Source: an uncultured Collinsella sp. (GTDB taxonomy: Bacteria > Actinomycetota > Coriobacteriia > Coriobacteriales > Coriobacteriaceae). Taken from it: a stretch of 64,000 nt of DNA. Shown piece by piece: positions 25,734 through 33,376 of this stretch. Where the stretch lies: assembly GCA_900541235.1 (NCBI GenBank), contig UQIW01000001.1, positions 193,627 to 257,626 on the forward strand, read 5' to 3'. Position 1 is the first letter of the stretch. Each line of letters opens with the position of its first letter. Below the pieces are notes generated by a model. The model had not been told where the DNA came from and did no database searches. It worked only from the letters and a program-made list of their open reading frames with translations. A program made the position numbers and the translations under genes.

Positions 25734-27197
25734 CTACACCGGAAGCATGCCAGAGATTGCCGTTACGATCAGGCCAAAGACGACCATGAAAATGAAGAAC
25801 TTCCAAATGGTCTTCCACCATTGGCCAAACGAAATCCTAGCCACGGCAAGACCGGCGACCGTCATGCCCGCCACGGGGCTGATGGTGTTGATGGTCTGGT
25901 TGGCAAACTGGAGCGCGGTGACGGCCGCCTCGGGATTGAGGCCCATGAGCTCGGTCAGGGGGCCCATAACGGGCATGGTGAGCGCCGCCAGGCCAGAACT
26001 CGAGGGAACCAGCAAAGAGAGCAGGCCAAGGACGATATACATAAACGTGGTGTAGACGGCGGCGGGTGCACCGGCAAGCGCGGTAGCGAGCGCCTGGAGG
26101 ATGGTGTCGATGATCATGCCGCCCTCGGCGATGACCAGAATACCGCGAGCGATACCGATAACGATGGCAGCGTACGCAAAGTCGGCGAGACCCTTAACGA
26201 ACTCCTCTGCGATCGTCTGCTGGTCAAGGCCGCCCAGGATACCGGCAAGCAAGCCCATGCCAAGGAACACGGCGGAAATCTCATTCATGTACCAGCCCTG
26301 GGTAACAAGACCCCAGACGATAATGCCCATACCGCAAGCAAAATCGATAAGCACGAGCTTCTGACGGATAGTGAACTCTTCCTCGATGGAGGCATCGGTC
26401 ACGGAAAACTCAATACGCTTGAGCTTATCGTCCTCGTACACAATGGACGACTCGGGGTTTTTCTTGACGCGCATGGCGTAGCGCATGGCCCATGCGATAC
26501 CGACGGCAGTGAAGATGACCCAAGAAACGGCGCGCAGCCACAGTTGCGGATTGCCCTCGATGCCAATGATGCCTTGGGCGATCAAAACATTAAACGGGTC
26601 GATGGTCGAAGCACAATATCCCAGGTTAGGACCAAGGAAGCAGATGATGAATGCCGTCATCGAGTCATAACCGATACCCATCATGATGGGAATGAAGATG
26701 GCATAGAACGGCAGGGCTTCCTCAGACATGCCAAACGTAGTGCCGCAAATGGACAGCAATGTCATCGTGATGGGAATGATGAGGATGTCCTTGTTCTTGA
26801 GCTTTTTAATCACACGGCTCATGCCGGCATTCAAAGCGTTGGTCTTGGTGATGATCGCGAACGATCCGCCAATCAATAAGACGAACGCAACGACGTCGGC
26901 AGCCTCTTGGATACCCTTGGTGGGCGCTTGCAGAACCGCGAAGATATCCTGGCCCAGATTGATGGTCTCGCCGGTCTCGGAATCGGTGTAGTTCTTATCG
27001 ACCTGTTCATAGGTTCCAGCAACGGCGACTTCACGATCGCCCGCCGCTGTCGAAATCGTCTTGCGCTGATACTGACCAGAGGGAACGATCCAAGTCAGGA
27101 CCGCAAAGACAACGATCAGCAAGAACATGATCGTATAGACATGCGGTAATTTGAACTTAAAACGTCTGTTTGTCTTCTTCGCCTTCGTATCTGACAT
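25734..27197 (-). CDS. YfcC-family transporter
   Basis: 487-residue inner-membrane protein with about 11-12 hydrophobic helices. YTIMFLLIVVFAVLTWIVPSGQYQRK is the standard start of the YfcC/arginine-ornithine (DcuC-related) family; FGMSEEALPFYAIFIPIMMG and LVPSSSGLAALTMPVMGPL are conserved hairpin motifs. These are ion-coupled importers or exchangers of amino acids and related carboxylates. As first gene of the frl-like unit it likely brings in the substrate, replacing the APC-type FrlA permease of E. coli. The ATG at 27197 follows GGAGG; the longer frame upstream would overlap the promoter and operator and is rejected. Confidence 0.85.
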   Translation of the reverse strand: MSDTKAKKTNRRFKFKLPHVYTIMFLLIVVFAVLTWIVPSGQYQRKTISTAAGDREVAVAGTYEQVDKNYTDSETGETINLGQDIFAVLQAPTKGIQEAADVVAFVLLIGGSFAIITKTNALNAGMSRVIKKLKNKDILIIPITMTLLSICGTTFGMSEEALPFYAIFIPIMMGIGYDSMTAFIICFLGPNLGYCASTIDPFNVLIAQGIIGIEGNPQLWLRAVSWVIFTAVGIAWAMRYAMRVKKNPESSIVYEDDKLKRIEFSVTDASIEEEFTIRQKLVLIDFACGMGIIVWGLVTQGWYMNEISAVFLGMGLLAGILGGLDQQTIAEEFVKGLADFAYAAIVIGIARGILVIAEGGMIIDTILQALATALAGAPAAVYTTFMYIVLGLLSLLVPSSSGLAALTMPVMGPLTELMGLNPEAAVTALQFANQTINTISPVAGMTVAGLAVARISFGQWWKTIWKFFIFMVVFGLIVTAISGMLPV

Positions 27198-27239
27198 AGA
27201 TACCTCCAAAGAACTCGAGACTGCATCGCATCTCGCTTC

Positions 27240-27262
27240 AACGTTTGCACAATGCAAACGTT
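27240..27262. promoter_or_regulatory. perfect palindromic operator (GntR-type)
   Basis: AACGTTTGCA and its exact complement, 3 bases apart, form a perfect 10-bp-arm palindrome. It sits 14 bases downstream of the predicted -10 of the transporter operon, where a repressor would block transcription. The adjacent GntR regulator is the likely ligand. Confidence 0.75.
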
Positions 27263-27276
27263 CTATGACGTCCCAT

Positions 27277-27305
27277 AGATTACCAGCAGCTTTTCCCTTC
27301 ATCAA
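27277..27305 (-). promoter_or_regulatory. promoter of the frl-like operon
   Basis: On the minus strand TTGATG (27300-27305) and TAATCT (27277-27282) are spaced 17 bases, about 80 bases upstream of the transporter start and just upstream of the palindromic operator. Confidence 0.6.
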
Positions 27306-27415
27306 GATAATTTCAAACTGATTGCCGCAACGCGGTTGAACGGTCGCGTTTGCGCCATGAACGGTATGGAAACGCCCGGTGAGATGATCCACCGGGCGTT
27401 TCCATTCGCAATGTC

Positions 27416-28159
27416 CTAGATGTCAAAAACGTAGCGAGACCCAACGATCCGCTGACGACCGATGATAAACGGCCGCCGCTGCTCATCGAAAAAGAAGGCT
27501 TCCATATAAAACAAGGGTTCGCCAACGGGAACTGCCAACAGTCGAGCGACCTCGGGCGACGCGCACGCGATCTCGAGCGTGCACGGGTCGGTAAACGCGG
27601 GCGTGCGGCCCGTCCGGTTGCGCACGAACTCAAAAATGGATTGGTTAGATAGAAGTGCCGTTGATAGATAGGCGTTGTCCTCGTAAACATATATGTTGTT
27701 CTCGAGCATGACAGGGACGCCATCGGCAGTGCGCACGCGCTCAACGCAAATCAAGTCAGTTCCAACGGGAACACCAAAGAACTGCGCTTCGGTGGAATCC
27801 GCCGGCAGTATCTTTCTCGAAATGACACACGCCCCCGGTTCCATTCCGTTAACGCGGCATGCGTCCGAAAAACTCTGGACGTCATCCTTCTGGCGAATCT
27901 TGCGCTTGAGCTTGGGGGCATTGACAAACGTGCCTTTCCCCTGTCGCTTCGTTAGATAGCCCTGCTGGACGAGCTCCTCAATAGCGCGTCGCACGGTAAC
28001 GCGGCCAACTTTATAGCTCTCAGCCAATTCGAATTCGTTGGGTATCCGCGCGCCTGCCTTGTAGGCGCCGGAGTTGATTTCGTTTTTAATGATATCAATG
28101 ACCTGTTGGTACAGCGGTATCGCTGCTTTACCGTCAGTTGGCCCTTCAGTCGGTGGCAT
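27416..28159 (-). CDS. GntR-family transcription regulator (HutC/UTRA type)
   Basis: 247-residue regulator. Residues about 12-80 form the winged helix (IKNEINSGAYKAGARIPNEF, ESYKVGRVTVRRAIEELVQQ, GYLTKRQGKGTFV). Residues about 95-240 form a UTRA effector domain of the kind that binds sugar phosphates or amino-acid derivatives. It is transcribed in the same direction as the catabolic operon, 218 bases upstream, and the palindrome in that gap is its probable operator. FrlR, the E. coli fructosamine regulator, belongs to the same GntR/UTRA class, which fits the operon. The ATG follows GAGAGGG. Confidence 0.87.
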   Translation of the reverse strand: MPPTEGPTDGKAAIPLYQQVIDIIKNEINSGAYKAGARIPNEFELAESYKVGRVTVRRAIEELVQQGYLTKRQGKGTFVNAPKLKRKIRQKDDVQSFSDACRVNGMEPGACVISRKILPADSTEAQFFGVPVGTDLICVERVRTADGVPVMLENNIYVYEDNAYLSTALLSNQSIFEFVRNRTGRTPAFTDPCTLEIACASPEVARLLAVPVGEPLFYMEAFFFDEQRRPFIIGRQRIVGSRYVFDI

Positions 28160-28186
28160 ATACCCTCTCCCAGCACAATTAATTCT

Positions 28187-28225
28187 AAAACGGGCTTAAG
28201 GGCATTCAACAAGCCCTTAAGCCCG
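28187..28225 (-). terminator. terminator of the HAD-phosphatase unit
   Basis: A 13-bp perfect stem (CGGGCTTAAGGGC and complement; 28191-28203 with 28213-28225) runs into TTTT on the minus strand. It closes the HAD gene upstream of the GntR start. Confidence 0.8.
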
Positions 28226-28309
28226 CATTAGCTTAAAGTATGCTAGGTGTCGCACCAAAATGTTGGCTATTTACTCATCAGACCCGAAAAACGCGCAACT
28301 ACCGCGCTC

Positions 28310-28969
28310 CTAAGAAAGCGTGAGCAGCTCCGGCAGCTGGTCGATAATCTTGTCCGCGGCATCCTGGCTAAAGCCAAAGCGTTCCTCGCGCTTGGCAATG
28401 ACTGTCAGGCCGGCTCGCTTGCCAGCGGTGATGCCAGGCACCGAATCCTCGACGCAGCAGCAGCGATTCGCGGGCAGCCCCAGCAGGTCCAGCGCATGCA
28501 GGTAGATGTCGGGCTCGGGCTTGCTCTCCTTAAACTGCTCGCCGCTCACCACATACTCAAAGGCATCCGACAGCCCGCACGCATTGAGCACTTCCTCGAT
28601 ACTAACCATGGGAGACGAGCTGGCAAGCGCCACGCGAACGCCGCGGCGCGGCAGCTCTCGAATCGTATCCACGGCGCCTGGGTTAATCAAAGCCTGATAG
28701 TCGCGCGGACGCTTATGAGCCCATTCGTCCCAACGGGCCAACGCTTCCTCGCCAGTGAAATGCCCCTTACCGGCACGCTCAAACCAATCGACCAGCATAT
28801 GCAGGAAGAACTGATGCGAGGTACCGACCTGCCCATTCAACTCCTCTTGAGTCAGATTAAGCCCAAGCTCCTTGGCAAACGCGGCAGTCTCGCCCAGGTA
28901 GTAATACTCGGTATCGACAATCACGCCGTCCATGTCAAAGATAACGGCATCGAACGGAAATGCGGACAC
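28310..28969 (-). CDS. HAD-family phosphatase (beta-phosphoglucomutase-like)
   Basis: 219-residue HAD subfamily IA hydrolase. The nucleophile motif FDAVIFDMDGVIVDTEYYY is at the start, motif II SSSP follows, the motif III lysine lies in FKESKPEPDIYLHAL, and VEDSVPGITAGKRAGL is motif IV. The DGVIVDTE start and the helical cap match phosphoglycolate phosphatase/beta-PGM-like enzymes; the substrate is a small phosphosugar. The GTG at 28969 has AGGGAGG 5 bases upstream and is preferred over a longer frame without a site. A terminator separates it from the next phosphatase upstream. Confidence 0.83.
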   Translation of the reverse strand: MSAFPFDAVIFDMDGVIVDTEYYYLGETAAFAKELGLNLTQEELNGQVGTSHQFFLHMLVDWFERAGKGHFTGEEALARWDEWAHKRPRDYQALINPGAVDTIRELPRRGVRVALASSSPMVSIEEVLNACGLSDAFEYVVSGEQFKESKPEPDIYLHALDLLGLPANRCCCVEDSVPGITAGKRAGLTVIAKREERFGFSQDAADKIIDQLPELLTLS

Positions 28970-28984
28970 GGCACCCTCCCTAAC

Positions 28985-29010
28985 AAAAGGACGCCCGCGA
29001 GCAGGCGCCC
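28985..29010 (-). terminator. terminator between the two HAD genes
   Basis: GGGCGCC pairs with GGGCGTCC (one wobble) and runs into TTTT on the minus strand, between the Cof-type gene and the 28310-28969 gene. Confidence 0.6.
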
Positions 29011-29033
29011 GAACCATGCATTAATCGGCGATT

Positions 29034-29876
29034 CTAACCCAGCAGCTTATCCAGCGCCACCGCAATACCATCTTCGTTGTTATTGGCGGTCACCATCTGG
29101 GCCACAGCCTTAACCTCATCGACGGCGTTGCCCATGGCAACGCCGGTGCCGGCCCACTCAATCATGGACTTGTCGTTCTGGCCGTCGCCAAACGATACGA
29201 CCTCACCGGCATCGATGCCGAGTTTGGGCAGGGCACCCTCGAGCGCACGGGCCTTGTCGATACCGGGCGCCGTGTACTCAAAGTACCAGTCGGCCGTAAA
29301 CATGCCCGAAAGCGTCTGGGTAAAGGGCGCGTACATCTCCTCGTGATGCGCTTGCAGATAGGCCGGGTCGCCCGCAGTGAGCAGCTTGTCCACGGGATAA
29401 GCATCAGCGACCTCATGCAGGCTCTCCACCTCGCGGATCTTAAGGTCGCACGCATCGCGCTCGTATTTGACGATGTTTTTCTGCGAGCCATCCGGCAGCG
29501 TAATCATGCAGCGGTACGAATCCTCGACATGCAAGTCGCGACCGAGCGAGATCATGGGGATCACACCATAGTTTTGCAGATGATCAATCAGACGGTGCAG
29601 TTCGTCAGCCGGCATGGCCTGGTCAAAAAGGACCTCATCGGTCTGAGCGTCGACCACATGCGCGCCATTAAAGGCAACTAGCAGACCGTCATGGTTTTGG
29701 AGGTCGAGCTCCTGCGCCAAGGCGTGCAGCCCCCATGCGGGACGGCCCGAAGCCAAAATGAGCTTAATGCCCGACTCCTGCGCCGCAAGCAGCTTCTCGC
29801 GCGTACGCGGGCTAATCACTTTCTGGTCGTTGGTGAGCGTACCGTCGATGTCCATCGCGATGGCTTTGATTGCCAT
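29034..29876 (-). CDS. Cof-type HAD hydrolase (YidA-like)
   Basis: 280-residue HAD subfamily IIB phosphatase. Motif I is AIAMDIDGTLTNDQKVISP at residues 5-23, motif II LASGRP is near 40, and the C-terminal FGDGQNDKSMIEWAGTGVAM with GNAVDEVKAVA completes motif IV. The large C2 cap between them is typical of Cof/YidA enzymes, which dephosphorylate sugar phosphates or flavin/PLP precursors with loose specificity. The ATG has AAGGAGG upstream. Confidence 0.87.
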   Translation of the reverse strand: MAIKAIAMDIDGTLTNDQKVISPRTREKLLAAQESGIKLILASGRPAWGLHALAQELDLQNHDGLLVAFNGAHVVDAQTDEVLFDQAMPADELHRLIDHLQNYGVIPMISLGRDLHVEDSYRCMITLPDGSQKNIVKYERDACDLKIREVESLHEVADAYPVDKLLTAGDPAYLQAHHEEMYAPFTQTLSGMFTADWYFEYTAPGIDKARALEGALPKLGIDAGEVVSFGDGQNDKSMIEWAGTGVAMGNAVDEVKAVAQMVTANNNEDGIAVALDKLLG

Positions 29877-30365
29877 ATGTGCCTCCTTGCATCGTTTTTA
29901 TCGCGCACTATCTTATCCGAGCCGGGGCACGTTCGCACAGCGCGCGCATGACGGTTGCAAAACCACCCCATTTGAAACAAACGCAAAAAAGTACTTGCAA
30001 AGACGCGTTCTGACATATAAGTTGATAAAAGACCGCCGTTGCGGTTTTAAGTAGATCGAGCATATGAAGTTTGAGTTTTAGCGTGTAAGAGAAGGAAGAT
30101 CGGCAAAGTACAACCCCAAACGCAATGACAACTTAATGAGGTAACTGCCACATGTGAGGCACCCAGGGCATTGCTGTCTCGATTTTGAGCACGATGCCTT
30201 CCGCCTTGCATGGGCCGTTCCATCCCGCCCCTGCAGCAACTGCCTCACGGGCTCATTGAAAACCGCATAGCACCCCAACGTCAGCACATCACCCACGGCA
30301 AGCGCATCACTCACGACAACCAGCACATCAACAAACAGCACGAACATCAACCGATTGGAGAAGCT
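29877..30365 (+). other. 489-base intergenic region upstream of the ClpP-VirD4 cluster
   Basis: No credible gene is seen. It contains an A-rich stretch and a possible weak promoter (TTGCAA near 29994, TATAAG near 30016) for the plus-strand cluster. An unusually long leader of about 340 bases would result. The right part is Cys- and repeat-poor sequence with no ribosome site before 30350. Confidence 0.35.
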
Positions 30366-31256
30366 ATGACAAACCACCACGCTGAAGACGGCGATAAGAA
30401 AAGCATTCTGGATGCCCGCATTGAGCGAGCATATGCAAACGAATATGACGCCGCCTTTGCCGCCGCGACCATCAAGAATTACGCGTCGCTACCGCTCGCG
30501 ACGATCTTGGCCGACCACCCTCAACTGCTGAAGCGCTGCACAAAGATCATGGGCGACCCCGACATTCGCAAGCTGACAGACCCCTATGCCCCAAAACGCG
30601 ACAACGATTCGTACGTTCTTACCGTAGGCTGCCTAGCCCATATGCTTACGGCGCTCGACACGAAACTCAAGCTCGAATGGGAACCCGACGAGCGTCATGA
30701 ACTCGAAAGCAAGCGGAACACCCTGCGCACCGCACTGTTCCTTCCGTTGGACGGCCTCAAGCGCTGCAACGTCGAGCTCAATACACAGGCGCGGCAAAAG
30801 CCCGGGACCACGGGGCAGAAAACTCCAAGACCCCATGTGGCCATCGTCGACCGCAACCGATATAACCGCATGACCGCGCACTTTTCCGCCGAGGGAGCAG
30901 CCATAAGGACGCTGATCGACCTGCTGTGCCTCCTGAGCATCAACGAGCTATTTGAGGGCTATCTCGCCCTTGTTCCTGCGACGGCACCCAAGTCGGTAGC
31001 AAAGATCATCGAGACCTGCAGACGCCAGTTTGAGCGCCATCGCAATGGCAGCGAGATGAACGCCAGCATCGCGCAGTACTACGCGGCTCATTACAAAAAT
31101 GACGGATGTGCCCCTATCGAGCATCAGCTGCGGCTCGCCTACACCACGCCCGTCGCAACGCTCCATCGCTTTGGAGCCCTTGGCGCTTGCGAGCCGCACG
31201 GACAGGCAGCCTGCCCCACAACCGAGCTCGATCTCAGGCTCGGACGAGCCCCGTAG
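30366..31256 (+). CDS. unrecognised protein next to ClpP and VirD4-like genes
   Basis: 296-residue soluble, charged protein with no domain I recognise. It is rich in Lys, Arg, Asp and Ala; there is no signal peptide and no hydrophobic helix long enough to cross a membrane. Two regions look helical (residues about 14-70 and 175-240). There are scattered Cys residues (CRRQFERH, GCAPIEHQ, CEPHGQAACP near the end), some arranged like a loose metal-binding set. The ATG has GGAGAAG upstream and a ribosome site 5-10 bases away, so it is real. It is followed 63 bases later by a ClpP-type gene, then a coupling-type ATPase in the same direction, implying one operon. Confidence 0.65.
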   Translation: MTNHHAEDGDKKSILDARIERAYANEYDAAFAAATIKNYASLPLATILADHPQLLKRCTKIMGDPDIRKLTDPYAPKRDNDSYVLTVGCLAHMLTALDTKLKLEWEPDERHELESKRNTLRTALFLPLDGLKRCNVELNTQARQKPGTTGQKTPRPHVAIVDRNRYNRMTAHFSAEGAAIRTLIDLLCLLSINELFEGYLALVPATAPKSVAKIIETCRRQFERHRNGSEMNASIAQYYAAHYKNDGCAPIEHQLRLAYTTPVATLHRFGALGACEPHGQAACPTTELDLRLGRAP

Positions 31257-31319
31257 CCCGCCAGCCCCTCCGCGGGCAACAATCCTATTCCACAACACAA
31301 CCAACAGAAAGGAGTCCTC

Positions 31320-31937
31320 ATGGGCACCAATCATTCCCCCATCATCAGCCCCCTCACCATGCGTGAATCCGCCCGAGGTATCACGCTCACCAGCATTTAC
31401 GATGAGATGCTCGCCCGTCGCGAGCTCTCCGTCATGGGAAACATCGAAACCCCGATGGCCCACGACCTATGCCAGCAAATCCGCCTGCTCGATGCCACCG
31501 ACCCCAGCCGCCCCATCACCATATTTGTCGCCAGCGCCGGCGGAAGCGTGCGATCGGGCCTTGCGATCTATGACGCCATGCGCCTCGCATCGTGCCCCAT
31601 CCGCACCGTCTGCCTGGAATTCGCCGCGTCCATGGGCGCCGTGATCTTTATGGGCGGCGACGATCGCCGTATGGCGCCCCATGCAGAGCTCATGATTCAC
31701 GACCCGCTGATCCCCCAGGGGGCAGGCGGCTCGGCACTTGCGCTGCAGGAAACCAGCCGGCGTCTCATGCAGACCCGCAAGACCCTCACGCAAATCCTCT
31801 CGGACCGCAGCGGCCTCACGCCCAAGCGCATCCAGTCCCTCACCGCAAAAGACACCTACCTTTCGGCCGAGCGCGCCGTCGAGCTCGGCTTTGCCCACGA
31901 AATCCTCTCGACCACCAAGAAGGTCGCCCATGTCTAA
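31320..31937 (+). CDS. ClpP-family serine protease
   Basis: 205-residue ClpP-fold protease with a complete triad: S104 in FAASMGAVIFMGG, H127 in ELMIHDPLIPQG and D178 in TAKDTYLSA. PITIFVASAGGSVRSGLAIY is the conserved substrate-binding strand and helix. ClpP normally forms barrels that degrade proteins with an AAA+ partner. This is probably not the housekeeping enzyme: it lies in an operon with a VirD4-like ATPase and no ClpX or ClpA partner, and MIHDP replaces the canonical MIHQP. The ATG follows AAAGGAG. Its last 8 bases overlap the downstream gene (ATGTCTAA), so translation is coupled. Confidence 0.85.
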   Translation: MGTNHSPIISPLTMRESARGITLTSIYDEMLARRELSVMGNIETPMAHDLCQQIRLLDATDPSRPITIFVASAGGSVRSGLAIYDAMRLASCPIRTVCLEFAASMGAVIFMGGDDRRMAPHAELMIHDPLIPQGAGGSALALQETSRRLMQTRKTLTQILSDRSGLTPKRIQSLTAKDTYLSAERAVELGFAHEILSTTKKVAHV

Positions 31938-33234
31938 CCTCGCCAGCCGCCTCGCCGCATCTAAGTCCGCATCGTCCACCATCCTCGCCAAGGATCGAAC
32001 GCTTTCCTGCGACACCCGCCAAACGGGACTCAACAACAACGCACTTGTGATCGGCCCCTCGGGAGCCGGCAAGACCCGAAACGTCCTCAAGCCCAACCTG
32101 CTGCAAATGAACGCAAGCTACATCGTGCTCGACACCAAAGGCACGCTCTGTCGCGAAGTGGGACCCGTGCTGGCAGCCCACGGTTACCGCGTGCAATGTC
32201 TCAACTTCGCCGACCTCAACACCGTCCCGGCCCTTGCGCCCGGCATCGAGCGCTGCGGCTACAACCCCCTGAGGCACATTCGCCGCAAGGCGGACGGCAG
32301 GCCCAACCAGCAGGACATCCTCTCGGTGGCAAAGGCCATCTGCCCCATCGAGGACAACAACCAGCCTTTTTGGGATCATGCGGCGGCAAACCTGCTGTCG
32401 TGTCTTATCGCCTACGTCACCGAACAGCTACCCGCCGACGAGCAGACGATCAGCTCGGTCATCAAGCTGATCGAGCACCTGCAGGACGGTGCCACGGCCC
32501 GATTGTTTGACGATCTGATCACGACCGACCCCCAAAGCTATGCCCTCTCGCTATGGCGGCGCTACGCCATTACGCAAAATGCCGAGCGCATGCACGCGAG
32601 CATCGTCGGCATCCTTGCCGAAAAGGTCATGTGTCTGGGATTCGACGGTGCGGCACAGCTCTATCGTGAGTGCCATCAGGTGGACTTCGCTTCCATGGGA
32701 CACACCCCCTGCGCCCTGTTTGTAACCGTAAGCGATATTGACCGCAATCTCGATCCGCTGACCGGCCTCTTTATTACGCAAGCGTTTATGGGCCTCATTC
32801 GTGAGGCCGATAGGCAGCCCGACGGCAGCCTGCCCGTGCCCGTGCGCTTTATGCTCGATGACTTCGCAAGTCTGCAGATCCCCCAGATCGACAACGTGCT
32901 CTCGATTATCCGAAGCCGCAACATCTGGGCAACGCTGCTGCTGCAGTCGACCAACCAGCTCGATGCGCTCTATGGCGAGGCACGCGCACGCTCCATCATG
33001 GGCAACTGCGACACGCATCTGGTGCTGGCGTTCCAGGATCCCGAGAGTGCCCGGGTGTTTTCCGACCGCGCCGACGCGCTGCCCAGCACGCTCATGGCGA
33101 CGCCGATCGATCGCTCGTGGCTCTTTGTACGCGGTCGCACTCCCGAACAGGTCGAGCGCTTTAGGCTCGAAGACCATCCGCTCTACGGGGAGCTGCCCGA
33201 GGCGCAGCGAGGCCATGCGGAGGCCGAGATCTAG
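31930..33234 (+). CDS. VirD4/TraG-family ATPase, short form
   Basis: 434-residue P-loop ATPase. Walker A is GPSGAGKT at residues 42-49 and Walker B is FMLDDFASL with D310-D311. LLLQSTNQLDALYG and NCDTHLVLAFQDPESA are the sensor-type motifs seen in TraG/VirD4 coupling proteins. These hexamers usually recruit DNA or protein to type IV secretion channels at the membrane, but here the N-terminal transmembrane helices are missing and the protein is short. No relaxase, VirB4 or other mating-pair gene is in the window. Its start overlaps the ClpP stop, suggesting the two work together. It could be a soluble protein or DNA pump of a small defence or degradation system. Confidence 0.82.
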   Translation: MSNLASRLAASKSASSTILAKDRTLSCDTRQTGLNNNALVIGPSGAGKTRNVLKPNLLQMNASYIVLDTKGTLCREVGPVLAAHGYRVQCLNFADLNTVPALAPGIERCGYNPLRHIRRKADGRPNQQDILSVAKAICPIEDNNQPFWDHAAANLLSCLIAYVTEQLPADEQTISSVIKLIEHLQDGATARLFDDLITTDPQSYALSLWRRYAITQNAERMHASIVGILAEKVMCLGFDGAAQLYRECHQVDFASMGHTPCALFVTVSDIDRNLDPLTGLFITQAFMGLIREADRQPDGSLPVPVRFMLDDFASLQIPQIDNVLSIIRSRNIWATLLLQSTNQLDALYGEARARSIMGNCDTHLVLAFQDPESARVFSDRADALPSTLMATPIDRSWLFVRGRTPEQVERFRLEDHPLYGELPEAQRGHAEAEI

Positions 33235-33312
33235 GCGCAGGGTTCTCGCAGCGCGCGACGCCCCGGCGATGTTCCACAAAGGCCGTGCGCCCCGGGACCA
33301 CGGCAAAAGCAA

Positions 33313-33344
33313 AGGGGCCCGCATCCGATAGGATACGGGCCCCT
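33313..33344 (-). terminator. pgi terminator
   Basis: An AGGGGCCCG/CGGGCCCCT stem with inner ATCC/GGAT pairing runs into TTTGCTTTTG on the minus strand, about 33 bases past the pgi stop. It may also stop plus-strand transcripts from the ATPase gene. Confidence 0.7.
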
Positions 33345-33376
33345 GACTATAAGGCGCGATACGTTAACAGCAGCGA

